64,000 nucleotides of DNA from DTU019 sp050949825 (GTDB lineage: Bacteria > Bacillota > Syntrophomonadia > Syntrophomonadales > Syntrophomonadaceae): NCBI GenBank assembly GCA_050949825.1, contig JBMNGL010000003.1, positions 1 to 64,000 on the forward strand, in the 5' to 3' direction. The notes beneath the pieces are model-generated. The model saw only the letters and a program-made list of their open reading frames with translations. It was not told where the DNA came from and did no database searches. The position numbers were made by a program, and so were the translations under genes. Positions 1 to 7,710 of the stretch are shown one piece after another. Position 1 is the first letter of the stretch. The number at the start of each line of letters is the position of its first letter.

Positions 1-23
1 AATATTATATACGGTTTTAATCC

Positions 24-1715
24 TTATTCAATAAGCTCTGCATGGTTCTTTAAATACAGTGCTCGTAGCTCCCGACTACCATTAAATTTAATTCTCACTT
101 TGTCAATATACTTGCTTTTCATTATCTTTACGATGTCGGGATCTTCTGTCTCTTGAATATCTTGGTACGACTCCTGTAATGGATAGATTTTAATCCAATC
201 AATAACTTTCCGAATCTGCTGGCGCAGTCTTAATCGCATCTCAATTCGTTTTTTCTCATCTTTTGCATTTTCCAGTAAGCGATAAACTTCTTTGATTTGC
301 TCGGCGTTACTTTCAATTTCAGTCTTTTGTTGCCGGAGCTCTGTTATCACTCGCTCAAATTCTTTGCTCTCAAATTCTAGGCCATCCCTATCATTAAATA
401 GCTTGGTAAGCCTTTTGTCGTATTGTTCCCTGGTTCGACGGTCCTTAGTGCTGGCAATAGAATCTGTTAGATTTTCAATCATAGCATTAATTTCGAGGAT
501 TTGTTGCCTATTGGTTATTAGTTTTTTCTCCAATTCGTTAATCTGGGCCTGTGTTTCGTCTTTTCCGGGAATTATCTGGCTGATGTCAAGTTCCTCAAAG
601 TTTTCAAAGAATAATCGTTCAAATTCTTCATAGCGAATCGCCTTTGCTGAGCAAGTATGTAAGCGTCTTGAAGCATCACAAACTAGGTATTTACCGCCCT
701 TTGGTGGTTTGCCTTTGTCAATAAAATGCATGGGATAACCGCATAAACCACATTTTACGACATGGGTAAAAAGGTTTGAACCCTTGCCTGTCTTGCCTCC
801 AGCATTTCCGTTTTTCGCGGCATTAGCTTTTAGCTGGGCCTGGACTTGATAAAACAAATCTTTATCAATAGCTGGTGGAAAATAATCCGGTATTGGATCG
901 CCTATAGGTTGTCTTTTTCCATCGACTAATTTATGCGGTTGAAATTCCCCTATAACAGCCCGATTTCTAAGGATTTTATTTATATATGAACCTCTCCAGC
1001 CCCCTGTCTTTTTAGGGCCTGTTTTATCAGGCTTCCAAGCATTAGGGTCATCATTTAGCTCTATAGCAATTGTTCCCACTCCTTTTCCAGCCAGCTTCTT
1101 ACGAAAAATTAATTCAAGTGTTTTAACTGCTTCAGGGATTAAGATAAACTTAGTTCTATCTTTGGACAGTTTTAGCCAGGCTGGGGCTCTTGCAGTTATT
1201 TTTTTATCTCCATTATTGGCTTTATTCCTTTTGTTCTCCCAGACAGAAGACAGGCGTTTAGACTTGGTTTCAGACTCCTCATGTGCTCTTGCCATATATG
1301 TAATTGAAATAATCAATTGCGCCCAATTTTGATTAATACTTTCCCGGTCGTATTCCATCCCGTCCTGAAGCGTTATGATTTTAATTCCTGCCCTTATAAT
1401 GCTGGTAAACTGATTAAGAGCGTCAAGGATTTGCTCTCTGGAAAGTCTGTCCAAGTTTTCAACTATTAATACGGAACCTGGAGCAATCTTGCCTTCTTCG
1501 ATGAGATTAAGGAATTCGCCTAATGCACCCTTAGCACGATGAACGCCTTTATAAGCAGATAGGCCACGATCTGTCAATTTAAGCGTATCATCCAGGATTA
1601 AGCCATGTTTTTTAGTATATTCTTCTGATAGCTGAATTTGCCGTCTTAATGAGTCGCCTTTTTCCTGCTCAGGGGAGGAGAAACGGATATAACTATAAGC
1701 TCGCGGTTGCGCCAT
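24..1715 (-). CDS. Large serine recombinase (integrase)
   Basis: A 563-residue site-specific recombinase that probably integrates and excises the element. The N-terminal resolvase domain shows the YxRxS motif (AYSYIRFSS) with the nucleophilic serine and the LDRLSR arginine motif. A recombinase domain follows, then a zinc ribbon (CGLCGYPMHF and two later Cys) and a long C-terminal coiled coil, the usual layout of large serine integrases. I chose the ATG at 1715 because AAAGGAGGG lies 6 bases upstream; an in-frame ATG at 1733 lacks a good site. It follows a small resolvase gene whose stop overlaps the 1733 ATG, so the two are probably co-transcribed. Such integrases usually sit beside an att site, so the left junction may lie just outside the window. 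Confidence 0.93.
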   Translation of the reverse strand: MAQPRAYSYIRFSSPEQEKGDSLRRQIQLSEEYTKKHGLILDDTLKLTDRGLSAYKGVHRAKGALGEFLNLIEEGKIAPGSVLIVENLDRLSREQILDALNQFTSIIRAGIKIITLQDGMEYDRESINQNWAQLIISITYMARAHEESETKSKRLSSVWENKRNKANNGDKKITARAPAWLKLSKDRTKFILIPEAVKTLELIFRKKLAGKGVGTIAIELNDDPNAWKPDKTGPKKTGGWRGSYINKILRNRAVIGEFQPHKLVDGKRQPIGDPIPDYFPPAIDKDLFYQVQAQLKANAAKNGNAGGKTGKGSNLFTHVVKCGLCGYPMHFIDKGKPPKGGKYLVCDASRRLHTCSAKAIRYEEFERLFFENFEELDISQIIPGKDETQAQINELEKKLITNRQQILEINAMIENLTDSIASTKDRRTREQYDKRLTKLFNDRDGLEFESKEFERVITELRQQKTEIESNAEQIKEVYRLLENAKDEKKRIEMRLRLRQQIRKVIDWIKIYPLQESYQDIQETEDPDIVKIMKSKYIDKVRIKFNGSRELRALYLKNHAELIE

Positions 1716-1732
1716 TAATATCCCTCCTTTCA

Positions 1733-2380
1733 TTATGGTTCTGGTTTCAATTTATCCAGCCCATGCCGTCTTATCCAGTTTGTAAGTGTGGCGGGGGCGA
1801 CTCCATAGCGTTCGGCAATAAATGTCTTTTTTGAGCCGTTTTTTAGTAATGCAATAATTTCTTCTTTATGCTTATCTAGCTTTGATTTACCCGGGCCTTT
1901 TGGCCTGCCTAGCCGTTTCCCGGATGCCTTAGCTACTTGTAGGCCTTCCTTTGTCTTTGCGGAAATTAAACCCCTTTCTATTTCAGTAAATAGCCCTAGC
2001 ATTTTCCGCATGTCTTTTGGTTGGGTATCATCTCCGTTTAATTGGAAATTTTCCTTAACAGAAAATACTTTAACCTCTTTATCATTTAATTCGCTTAGGA
2101 CTTCCAGGACTTCAACCAATGACCGACCTAGCCAGGACAGCCCAGGAACAAGAAGAACATCCCCTTTATTCATTGATTGAACAAGATCATTAAGCTTGCG
2201 TTTTTTCCAGGATTTTAGACTGCTAACTTTATCTTCAATAAATTCTACTTCCCCCAAAATGCCTTTAGCGTTGGCGAATGATAGGATATCTGATTTATTC
2301 TTTTCAATATCCTGATCAATAATAGAAACTCTTAGGTAACCATAAATGTGTTGTTTATTAGTCTTGTTGGTAGCTATAAT
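1733..2380 (-). CDS. Small serine resolvase/invertase-like recombinase with non-canonical start
   Basis: The open frame encodes about 215 residues: a catalytic domain beginning YGYLRVS (nucleophilic Ser), a LSWLGRS segment in place of the usual LDRLGRS, the linker GKRLGRPKGPGK and a C-terminal Hin-like helix-turn-helix (FIAERYGVAPATLTNWIRR). No ATG, GTG or TTG precedes the catalytic motif. The strong site AAAGGAGGGAGGG at 2388-2397 is followed by in-frame ATT (2378-2380) and ATA (2375-2377). The first conventional start, a TTG at 2257, would delete the catalytic serine. I infer initiation at ATT or ATA, or a mutated ATG. It lies directly upstream of the large recombinase and could assist it or set a recombination direction. 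Confidence 0.75.
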   Translation of the reverse strand: MIATNKTNKQHIYGYLRVSIIDQDIEKNKSDILSFANAKGILGEVEFIEDKVSSLKSWKKRKLNDLVQSMNKGDVLLVPGLSWLGRSLVEVLEVLSELNDKEVKVFSVKENFQLNGDDTQPKDMRKMLGLFTEIERGLISAKTKEGLQVAKASGKRLGRPKGPGKSKLDKHKEEIIALLKNGSKKTFIAERYGVAPATLTNWIRRHGLDKLKPEP

Positions 2381-2400
2381 AGCTCCCTCCCTCCTTTCGT

Positions 2401-2527
2401 TCCTTTTTTGATGAAAACTCGCTTGCCTAATATTATTATAATATATTTTTAATTGTAATTCTATCCTTTATATGGTTTTTTTTGATTATTTAAATTGTAC
2501 CTTTTCGTTAAATCGCATAAATAAAAA
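2401..2527 (-). promoter_or_regulatory. Likely promoter region of the recombinase pair
   Basis: Very AT-rich stretch between the terminator at 2523-2547 and the recombinase ribosome-binding site. A TATAAT-like hexamer occurs on the minus strand near 2435-2445, but I see no convincing -35 box at standard spacing. The promoter is inferred from position. Confidence 0.3.
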
Positions 2528-2547
2528 GCTGGGATAAGGCTCCCAGC
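2523..2547 (-). terminator. Rho-independent terminator after the capsid/TerS-like transcript
   Basis: Stem GCTGGGA/TCCCAGC (2528-2534 with 2541-2547) followed on the minus strand by a T-run at 2523-2527. It separates the small-protein/capsid transcript from the recombinase genes. Confidence 0.75.
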
Positions 2548-2584
2548 AGGCCAATATTCTTTACATTATGGATGGTGTTCTGTT

Positions 2585-2809
2585 TTATAACACTTCGTTA
2601 TATATAGCAAACTCATGCCCTTGCTTAAACTGAAACTTTTTACACATAAATGGATTTTTACATTCCTCCGCGCAATCGCTGCTATATGCGCAGTTCTCTT
2701 TATTACGTTCCTTATAGTAGGTATTTGTTTTATCGCCATACTCAAGCTTGAATAATTCAAACTCGAGTTCTTCTTGTAGATTAACTTTCTTAACTCTACG
2801 TGTTCGCAT
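2585..2809 (-). CDS. Small cysteine-containing element protein, unknown function
   Basis: A 74-residue protein I do not recognise. A basic N-terminus (MRTRRVKK) is followed by an acidic helix-like stretch and four cysteines (CAYSSDCAEECKNPFMC), which could bind a metal. The ATG at 2809 has GGAGG 9 bases upstream and overlaps the preceding TerS-like gene by 14 bases, so the two are probably translated together. A terminator follows about 40 bases after the stop. No function can be assigned. Confidence 0.6.
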   Translation of the reverse strand: MRTRRVKKVNLQEELEFELFKLEYGDKTNTYYKERNKENCAYSSDCAEECKNPFMCKKFQFKQGHEFAIYNEVL

Positions 2810-3131
2810 TAATATCATCCTCCACAACAGTCGCCACAATAAGGCTACTTAAACGTCCCTGCAACATGCCGTAATTTTTCTGCAAAGTGTTTAATACCTC
2901 AAAAGCAACTGATTTTTTCTTGCCACGTTGGTTGGCTCCGTTCTGATATTCCTCGACGAATCCCGTTTCATTGAGAAGTTCCTTAACCTCTGCCATATAT
3001 GCCTTGATGTCGCATAGCTCCTCGATAATGCTCTCAACCGCCCCTTTCGTCGAAATAGGGGCATCTTGTAGGAAATTTTCCAACCTTTTGCGTTCTTGGT
3101 TTTTAATTCTCGTAATTTTTCGTTTATCCAT
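2796..3131 (-). CDS. Small phage-type protein, possibly P27-family terminase small subunit
   Basis: An 111-residue, mostly helical, charged protein. The segment FVEEYQNGANQRGKKKS followed by FEVLNTLQKNY resembles the C-terminal part of short P27-like terminase small subunits common in Clostridia prophages, where a similar stretch precedes a conserved Tyr-Asn-Thr helix. This is pattern memory, not a search result. Start ATG at 3131 (GGTGG 8 bases upstream); a GTG at 3143 is possible. It lies downstream of the capsid gene. A small terminase without a large terminase beside it would fit a satellite that redirects a helper phage packaging machine. Confidence 0.45.
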   Translation of the reverse strand: MDKRKITRIKNQERKRLENFLQDAPISTKGAVESIIEELCDIKAYMAEVKELLNETGFVEEYQNGANQRGKKKSVAFEVLNTLQKNYGMLQGRLSSLIVATVVEDDINANT

Positions 3132-3259
3132 GATATTTTCCACCTACACCCCTAAACTTTTTGGACTCCTGCATATATCAGAGAAAAGGCCCCTCCCAGT
3201 CCAGCCGCATTTACAATTTACTTACTACCCGGGGGGGGGATGTTAGATAAGATAATACC

Positions 3260-3283
3260 GAAGGGCCCGAAAAAGGGCCCTTC
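3260..3283 (-). terminator. Hairpin after capsid gene
   Basis: Perfect stem GAAGGGCCC/GGGCCCTTC with a six-base loop, 12 bases after the capsid stop. The T-run after it is weak, so it may attenuate transcription rather than stop it before the TerS-like gene. Confidence 0.55.
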
Positions 3284-3295
3284 TACTTGCTTAAA

Positions 3296-4591
3296 TTACG
3301 CTACAGGTTCTTCTGCTGGAATGTTGCTGTAATATACCATCTTGGCTGTATTTGCGAAGGCATCAGCCCTGAGAATTACCCTAAACTTTGTGTTATTGCT
3401 ATCGAAGCTAGAGTAAGGGTCAAGCTGTATTTCAAGCCCTTGCCTTATCCCCAGGAATAGGGCATCTGCCTGCATAAATAGCATATCGCCCGTTGCCACG
3501 CTTGGATGAGCCAATACTTTCCCAGCTTCGTATAATGCGCTTAGGGATCTTGGTGGAGTTATCAATTGTCCTTCAGCAGTACGGACATCAAGCCTGGTTT
3601 CAAGATCGCAATCGTAAAGCATTGCATTTATATCGCCGTTATTCTTTGTAATAGCCGCCCTAGCCGATGTTACCAGCTTGAATATATCAAGCTCTGCTGC
3701 TTTATCTCCTGCATCTGCGAAGCTTTCGGCGCTATATCTGGTAATGCCTTTGATTTCTGCGCTTTGTCCTGTCCCGTAAAGGACTTGCTGTAATAGTTTG
3801 TTGCTTATTGCGCCAATGGCTGTCTGTAAGATAATTCCCTGGCTAATTGCTGAATCTTGTAATAGTTCGTTAGCAACCTCGCATAAGACCATAATTGTTT
3901 TAGCCTTGAGCGTTGCTGGGGTAATAACGGGATTGCTGACGTTTTCTTGTTCCCCTGGAGTATGCATAATTGCGGTTGGTGCTGTGGTGATATTTGGGAT
4001 CTTCACTTCTCCAGTTTCCATGACAACAATGGAAGGCTCGAATAATGCCATCCAATCGGTTTGGCGTAAGTTATCGATTATTATTGAGGATACAACTGGT
4101 GCTAATATTGCCCCCGTATTTGTTGGGGTTAAAGCCCTCTGTTCTGCTTCGTTTAAGTCATTACGGTTGCCAGTGATAGCCGCCCTTAAACACTTCTCCG
4201 CATTAATGCCAGCAGTATTGTATTTGTTGGAGAGCCATTCGCCACTTCTAAAAACAACCTTGTCCATATCATACTTCTCAAATCCAGCGGACTGGCTCCT
4301 GGCATTGGCCTTGGTAATGCCAGGGATAATGTTAGGGTTATATTCCCTAGTTACGCTTACTCCGGGAATTTCTCCATTAACGGCTAAGGTCCGTTCTGCG
4401 ACTCCTGCGGTTGATCCTTCTGAAAAATTGTCTAGAACGTCCTGCAACTCTCGAATTTCAGCGTTGAGTTCGTCCATTTCTTTGTTATACTTTTTAAGCT
4501 CGTCGATATCCGTACTGGCTTTGGCCTGCGCATATATCTCCTGCTTGCGCTCTTGTTTCTTGTTAATCATCTCTTTTATCTTTTCAAACAT
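3296..4591 (-). CDS. HK97-fold phage major capsid protein
   Basis: A 431-residue protein with the architecture of HK97-type major capsid proteins. The first 65 or so residues are a charged helical scaffold (delta-like) domain, KKQERKQEIYAQAK onward. A linker follows, then the shell domain with typical features such as RALTPTNTGAILAPVVSSII near residue 160 and a C-terminal end with DPYSSFDSNNTKFRVILRAD. Start ATG at 4591 (AAGGAG 8 bases upstream); the in-frame GTG at 4600 lies inside that spacing. No portal, protease or terminase gene flanks it, unlike in a prophage. Encapsulins share the fold but lack the N-terminal scaffold, so a viral-type shell protein is more likely. Confidence 0.85.
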   Translation of the reverse strand: MFEKIKEMINKKQERKQEIYAQAKASTDIDELKKYNKEMDELNAEIRELQDVLDNFSEGSTAGVAERTLAVNGEIPGVSVTREYNPNIIPGITKANARSQSAGFEKYDMDKVVFRSGEWLSNKYNTAGINAEKCLRAAITGNRNDLNEAEQRALTPTNTGAILAPVVSSIIIDNLRQTDWMALFEPSIVVMETGEVKIPNITTAPTAIMHTPGEQENVSNPVITPATLKAKTIMVLCEVANELLQDSAISQGIILQTAIGAISNKLLQQVLYGTGQSAEIKGITRYSAESFADAGDKAAELDIFKLVTSARAAITKNNGDINAMLYDCDLETRLDVRTAEGQLITPPRSLSALYEAGKVLAHPSVATGDMLFMQADALFLGIRQGLEIQLDPYSSFDSNNTKFRVILRADAFANTAKMVYYSNIPAEEPVA

Positions 4592-4850
4592 TGTTTTCAC
4601 TCCTTGATTTTAATTTGTGTGCCGCTTAAAGCTATCCAGCTGGCTTTATTCGTTATTGGCTAGCTATCCAGCTTGACCAACACGCTCCCGGGTCTGTATC
4701 CACTTTACCGGGAGAACCCCTGCGGTGAGTTAACTTAATTTATTTATATAAAAGCTTCCGGCCCTATCCAGGGCTTTTAGCCTGTTCCGGTTCTTTGCTT
4801 GAAATGTCGTTAAGTTTATTTTAATGGTAATATCTGTCTATATCTTATTA

Positions 4851-4962
4851 TAATAGGTTTTAAATAAAATTGTAATAATAGGTTTTAAATAAAAATAATA
4901 GGTTTTAAATAAAATTGTAATAATAGGTTTTAAATAAAATTATAATAGGTTTTAAATAAAAT
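4851..4962. repeat. Five AT-rich iterons
   Basis: Five near-identical copies of TAATAGGTTTTAAATAAAA, starting at 4851, 4876, 4896, 4921 and 4943. Most spacings are 20-25 bases, near two helical turns. Each contains the near-palindrome TTTTAAA. Confidence 0.9.
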
Positions 4963-5144
4963 TGTAATCGCTATTCTCAATAATTGGCAGCAATCGACTT
5001 ATAACTTCAATTGTGAGCCGTCTACCTTGCTCTATAAGCTGTTTTAAGGGGAGGAGTGATATTTTACTCTTTCAATGGCTTAAAACGGCGGTAAATTGGT
5101 GGTAAGTAGGGCTGGTGGAACTGCCGAAACCTTTATTATGGGAC

Positions 5145-5245
5145 GGGCCGGGCGGCTGAAAGCAGGGATGGCCCAACCCACTAATATTTTTCATGGAAAG
5201 AATATCTTTGTTTATAATGGGCCGGGCTGCTGAAAGCAGGATGGC
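5145..5245. repeat. GC-rich direct repeat pair
   Basis: GGGCCGGGCGGCTGAAAGCA at 5145 and a near-identical copy at 5219 (with GCTGCTGAAAGCAGG). The inner CTGCTGAAAGCAG can fold into a small hairpin. They sit between the two iteron arrays. Confidence 0.7.
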
Positions 5246-5453
5246 TGAATACGTTTAATTTATTTATTTTTATTGAAGAAGCCTATCTTATCTTTAATTG
5301 GAGGAAACCTGTCTTATCTTTATTGGAGGAAATTAAATTTAATTAATCATGTGCATCCATTGAATTTGTAATTCAATGCCTAAATAATTCTAATAAATTC
5401 TAATAAATTCTAATTTAATTCTAATAATATTCTATATATATCCGTACTTTCCC

Positions 5454-5557
5454 ATAGGGCAACCCTAAAAATCCCATAGGGCAACCCTAAAAATCCCATA
5501 AGAGCAACCCTAAAAAAGCTATAGGGCAACCCTAAAAAAGCTATAGGGCAACCCTAA
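5454..5557. repeat. Five 22-bp iterons beside the Rep-like gene
   Basis: Units with core ATAGGGCAACCCTAAAAA start at 5454, 5476, 5498, 5521 and 5543 (period 22-23 bases). Each core has dyad AGGG-CAA-CCCT; unit three is altered to ATAAGAGCAACCC. The last unit ends 11 bases before the stop of the Rep-like gene. The regular helical phasing suggests cooperative protein binding. Confidence 0.9.
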
Positions 5558-5568
5558 GCACTCATATC

Positions 5569-6375
5569 TTAGTGTTTGAGGAATCGTCCTGGTTTCAGAT
5601 AGACCTTTATCCATCTGTCAACCCTCTCAATTAATCTGAATCGTTCCAGAGCTTCCAAAGACGCACCAATTTTAGAGCGGTCGACTCCCACTGCCTTGCT
5701 TATTTCTGTCAGGGATGTTTCGCAGATATCCCATTTACGATCCTTGATGTATTCGGGATATTCCATTGGCTCGTAGAATTCTCCAGTCGTGATTCCCTCA
5801 ATTTCAGAGTAGATATCCAAGTCTTGCTTTGCCTCTGCTCGCAGGAATAGATAGATGGCCTTGGCTCCCAAGGGAAGCTCCGCCCATATCCCGTTATTAA
5901 TAATGCAGGTATAGAAATAGATTGCTCCTCCTTGCTGTCTGGTCTCGTCCAGCATGGGCTTGCGGAAGAAGTCCACTCGGTAGATGTAGAAATGGCGGGG
6001 GCCATCTGTAACCTTTTCTTTTGTTAGCAGTTCGGCGTTCTCCAATTCCTTCAAGGCATTGCGGACGCTGTTCTCGCTCACTCCTGCAAATAAGGCAATA
6101 TTCGCCTGGGATATCTGGAAGGCTTCATCCTTCTCAAAATCGGCCTCAGAGCAGAGCACCGGATAAACAGCCAGGGCAGCCTTTGATAATTCATAGGAAA
6201 TTATGTCTTTAGGGATAGCCCGAAAGCTGTCCATGTTAAGTTGGTCTATATCATCAGAAAAAGTCTTCTCCTTTGGCCTATTGTACACTTGCCTGAACAC
6301 CTCCTTTTGGAGTTGCTTTCTTTTTGCTTCCCGGTTCCTAATGTCCCGAATGACTTTCCCTTTCATAGATTCCAT
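5569..6375 (-). CDS. Tandem winged-helix protein, probable replication initiator
   Basis: A 268-residue protein with a basic N-terminus and two helix-turn-helix/winged-helix segments: ISQANIALFAGVSENSVRNA (about residues 88-107) and SLTEISKAVGVDRSKIGASL (about 220-239), each followed by a wing. Two winged helices beside iterons is the build of Rep_3-type plasmid initiators, and DnaD/DnaB-like primosome proteins are an alternative. Start ATG at 6375 has GGGAG 8 bases upstream. The stop is followed directly by the 22-bp iterons. A stem-loop lies in the leader. Function is inferred from domain type and position, as I cannot name the family. Confidence 0.6.
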   Translation of the reverse strand: MESMKGKVIRDIRNREAKRKQLQKEVFRQVYNRPKEKTFSDDIDQLNMDSFRAIPKDIISYELSKAALAVYPVLCSEADFEKDEAFQISQANIALFAGVSENSVRNALKELENAELLTKEKVTDGPRHFYIYRVDFFRKPMLDETRQQGGAIYFYTCIINNGIWAELPLGAKAIYLFLRAEAKQDLDIYSEIEGITTGEFYEPMEYPEYIKDRKWDICETSLTEISKAVGVDRSKIGASLEALERFRLIERVDRWIKVYLKPGRFLKH

Positions 6376-6412
6376 AATTTCGTCTCCCTCTCTGTCTCCC
6401 TATTTGAAATTG

Positions 6413-6476
6413 TTGCCGGGGAAGCTGGGAGACTTCGCTTGTCAGCCAGTTTGCAAGGCTGGCCTATCCCCGGCAA
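6413..6476. promoter_or_regulatory. Long stem-loop in the leader of the Rep-like gene
   Basis: TTGCCGGGGA (6413-6422) pairs perfectly with TCCCCGGCAA (6467-6476). A nested stem CAGCC/GGCTG (6443-6447 with 6457-6461) sits inside. It lies just upstream of the rep start, where plasmid copy-number controls such as antisense RNAs or attenuators are often found. Confidence 0.5.
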
Positions 6477-6560
6477 AAATTTTATTCTTCCTTCCCTTGT
6501 TATAATTTCGCCTCTAAGCGGGTTATTTTCGCCTATATTGCGTTTTTACGCTTCGGGTGA

Positions 6561-6615
6561 TATAAAGCCTTAACCTTATTATACAGTCCTATTCATTTTC
6601 GCTTAAGGCTTTATA
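6561..6615. repeat. 13-bp inverted repeat near the element/comM junction
   Basis: TATAAAGCCTTAA (6561-6573) and TTAAGGCTTTATA (6603-6615) are perfect inverted copies separated by 29 bases. They lie just inside the inferred right end of the element and could be part of the attachment site or recombinase-binding arms. Confidence 0.5.
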
Positions 6616-6631
6616 CTATAAAACCATATAT

Positions 6632-7519
6632 AACATACTCATGATTGGGCCTCCGGGAGGGGGCAAAACCATGCTGGCGCGCCGTTTTCCAGCCATACTT
6701 CCCCCCATGACCCGGGAAGAAATCCTGGAGACCACCCGTATCTATTCAGTCGCCAACCTGCTCAGTACAGACAGGCCGCTGATCTTAAACCGCCCCTTTA
6801 GAAGCCCTCACAAAAATGCTTCTTCAGCCAGCATTATCGGGGGCGGCAGGGTCCCCCGCCCGGGAGAAATCAGTCTGGCCTTGCATGGAGTTCTGTTCCT
6901 GGATGAACTGCCCGAGTTCAATCGTGATGTACTGGAAGCCTTACGCCAACCCCTGGAGGATCGAACTGTAACCGTAGCCCGCGCCCAGGCCACCTATACC
7001 TACCCGGCCAGCTTTTGTTTAATTGCCTCCATGAACCCGTGTCAATGTGGCCGGTTAGGATCAGATTTGGAATGCCAATGCACCCCCCTGCAGGTGCAAC
7101 GCTATTTGAACCGTATCAGCGGTCCCCTGTTGGATCGTATGGATATTCACCTGGAGGTACCGCGCATACAGTTTGAAGATTTAACCGCTGGCAGCGAGGG
7201 GCAAAACACCGCTATGATGCGGGAGGTGATTGTTAAGGCCAGGACTATGCAGGCAAAACGTTTTAAGCGGCAGCCAGGCATGCTTAATGCCAGCATGGGT
7301 CCAGTGGAAATCAAGCAGCATTGTAAACTGAATCAGGAGGCTGAAACGATGTTGAAAATGGCATTCAAACGTTTACAAATGAGTGCTCGCGCCTATGATC
7401 GGGTTTTAAAGGTAGCCCGTACCATCGCCGATTTGGAGCAGAGTGAAATGATCCAAACCGATCATCTGGCTGAAGCGATCCATTATCGAAGCCTGGATCG
7501 AAAATACTGGCATCATTAG
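6632..7519 (+). pseudogene. comM: comM (YifB, Mg-chelatase-like AAA+ helicase), 3' fragment interrupted by the element
   Basis: The frame reads NILMIGPPGGGKTMLARRFP, the Walker A region of ComM/YifB, at its very start. It continues through Walker B (LFLDELPEF), sensor residues (ASMNPCQCG) and the C-terminal Mg-chelatase-like domain to a natural stop. ComM is normally about 500 residues with an N-terminal Lon-like domain; here about 295 remain and the 5' part is absent. Homology begins around 6632-6640, and upstream sequence belongs to the mobile element. An ATG at 6641 is in frame but no good ribosome-binding site is seen. ComM promotes branch migration during natural transformation, so the insertion probably inactivates it until excision. 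Confidence 0.88.
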
Positions 7520-7710
7520 ATAATACCTATGCCAGCCGCTATGCCTGCGGCGGTGCTACCCACCTCCTAAATTGGAATTGCCATTGTCTTTTTCAACCTG
7601 ATGGTTCAAAAAAGGTTTGGAGCGCAAGCATTGGTTTATATTACAATAAGGATAGGCAAGCGGGCATTGGTTATAAATAATCGGGGAACCATGGTTGAGG
7701 AGTGGGGTGG

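Larger units (their letters stand above)
4592..5568. other. Noncoding region with repeats: probable replication origin or packaging region
   Basis: Almost 1 kb without a credible gene. From the capsid gene rightward it contains a stem-loop (CTCCCGG/CCGGGAG near 4683-4713), five AT-rich iterons (4851-4962), a GC-rich direct repeat (5145-5172 and 5219-5245), a repeated TTATCTTT-ATTGGAGGAAA segment (5285-5332), AT-rich repeats of TAATAAATTC (5390-5425) and five 22-bp iterons (5454-5557) ending at the stop of the Rep-like gene. Iterons plus an AT-rich tract beside a Rep-like gene is the usual build of a theta-type origin. Confidence 0.6.
1..6640. mobile_element. Integrated satellite/phage-plasmid-like element in comM (left end outside window)
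   Basis: This segment holds two serine recombinases, a Cys-rich small protein, a TerS-like protein, an HK97-type capsid protein, an iteron-bearing noncoding region and a winged-helix Rep-like protein, all on the minus strand. It stops where comM homology starts, about 6630-6640, in the conserved stretch just before the Walker A motif. The 5' part of comM must lie left of the window or be lost. No portal, large terminase, protease or tail gene is visible. Known phage satellites combine integrase, replication initiator with iterons and small terminase, which is why I favour that reading. An integrated plasmid with phage remnants is the main alternative. Confidence 0.6.

Noticed and set aside
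2257..2257. TTG at 2257 as start of the small resolvase
   Set aside because: It would remove the catalytic YGYLRVS motif, has no ribosome-binding site, and the frame stays open to a strong site at 2388-2397.
3296..4591. Encapsulin nanocompartment shell
   Set aside because: The long N-terminal coiled-coil scaffold and length fit phage capsids better, and no encapsulin cargo gene with a targeting peptide is adjacent. Not fully excluded.
4851..5557. CRISPR array as an explanation of the repeats
   Set aside because: Units are short and nearly contiguous, with no unique spacers of regular 30-40 base length and no cas genes. Iterons fit better.
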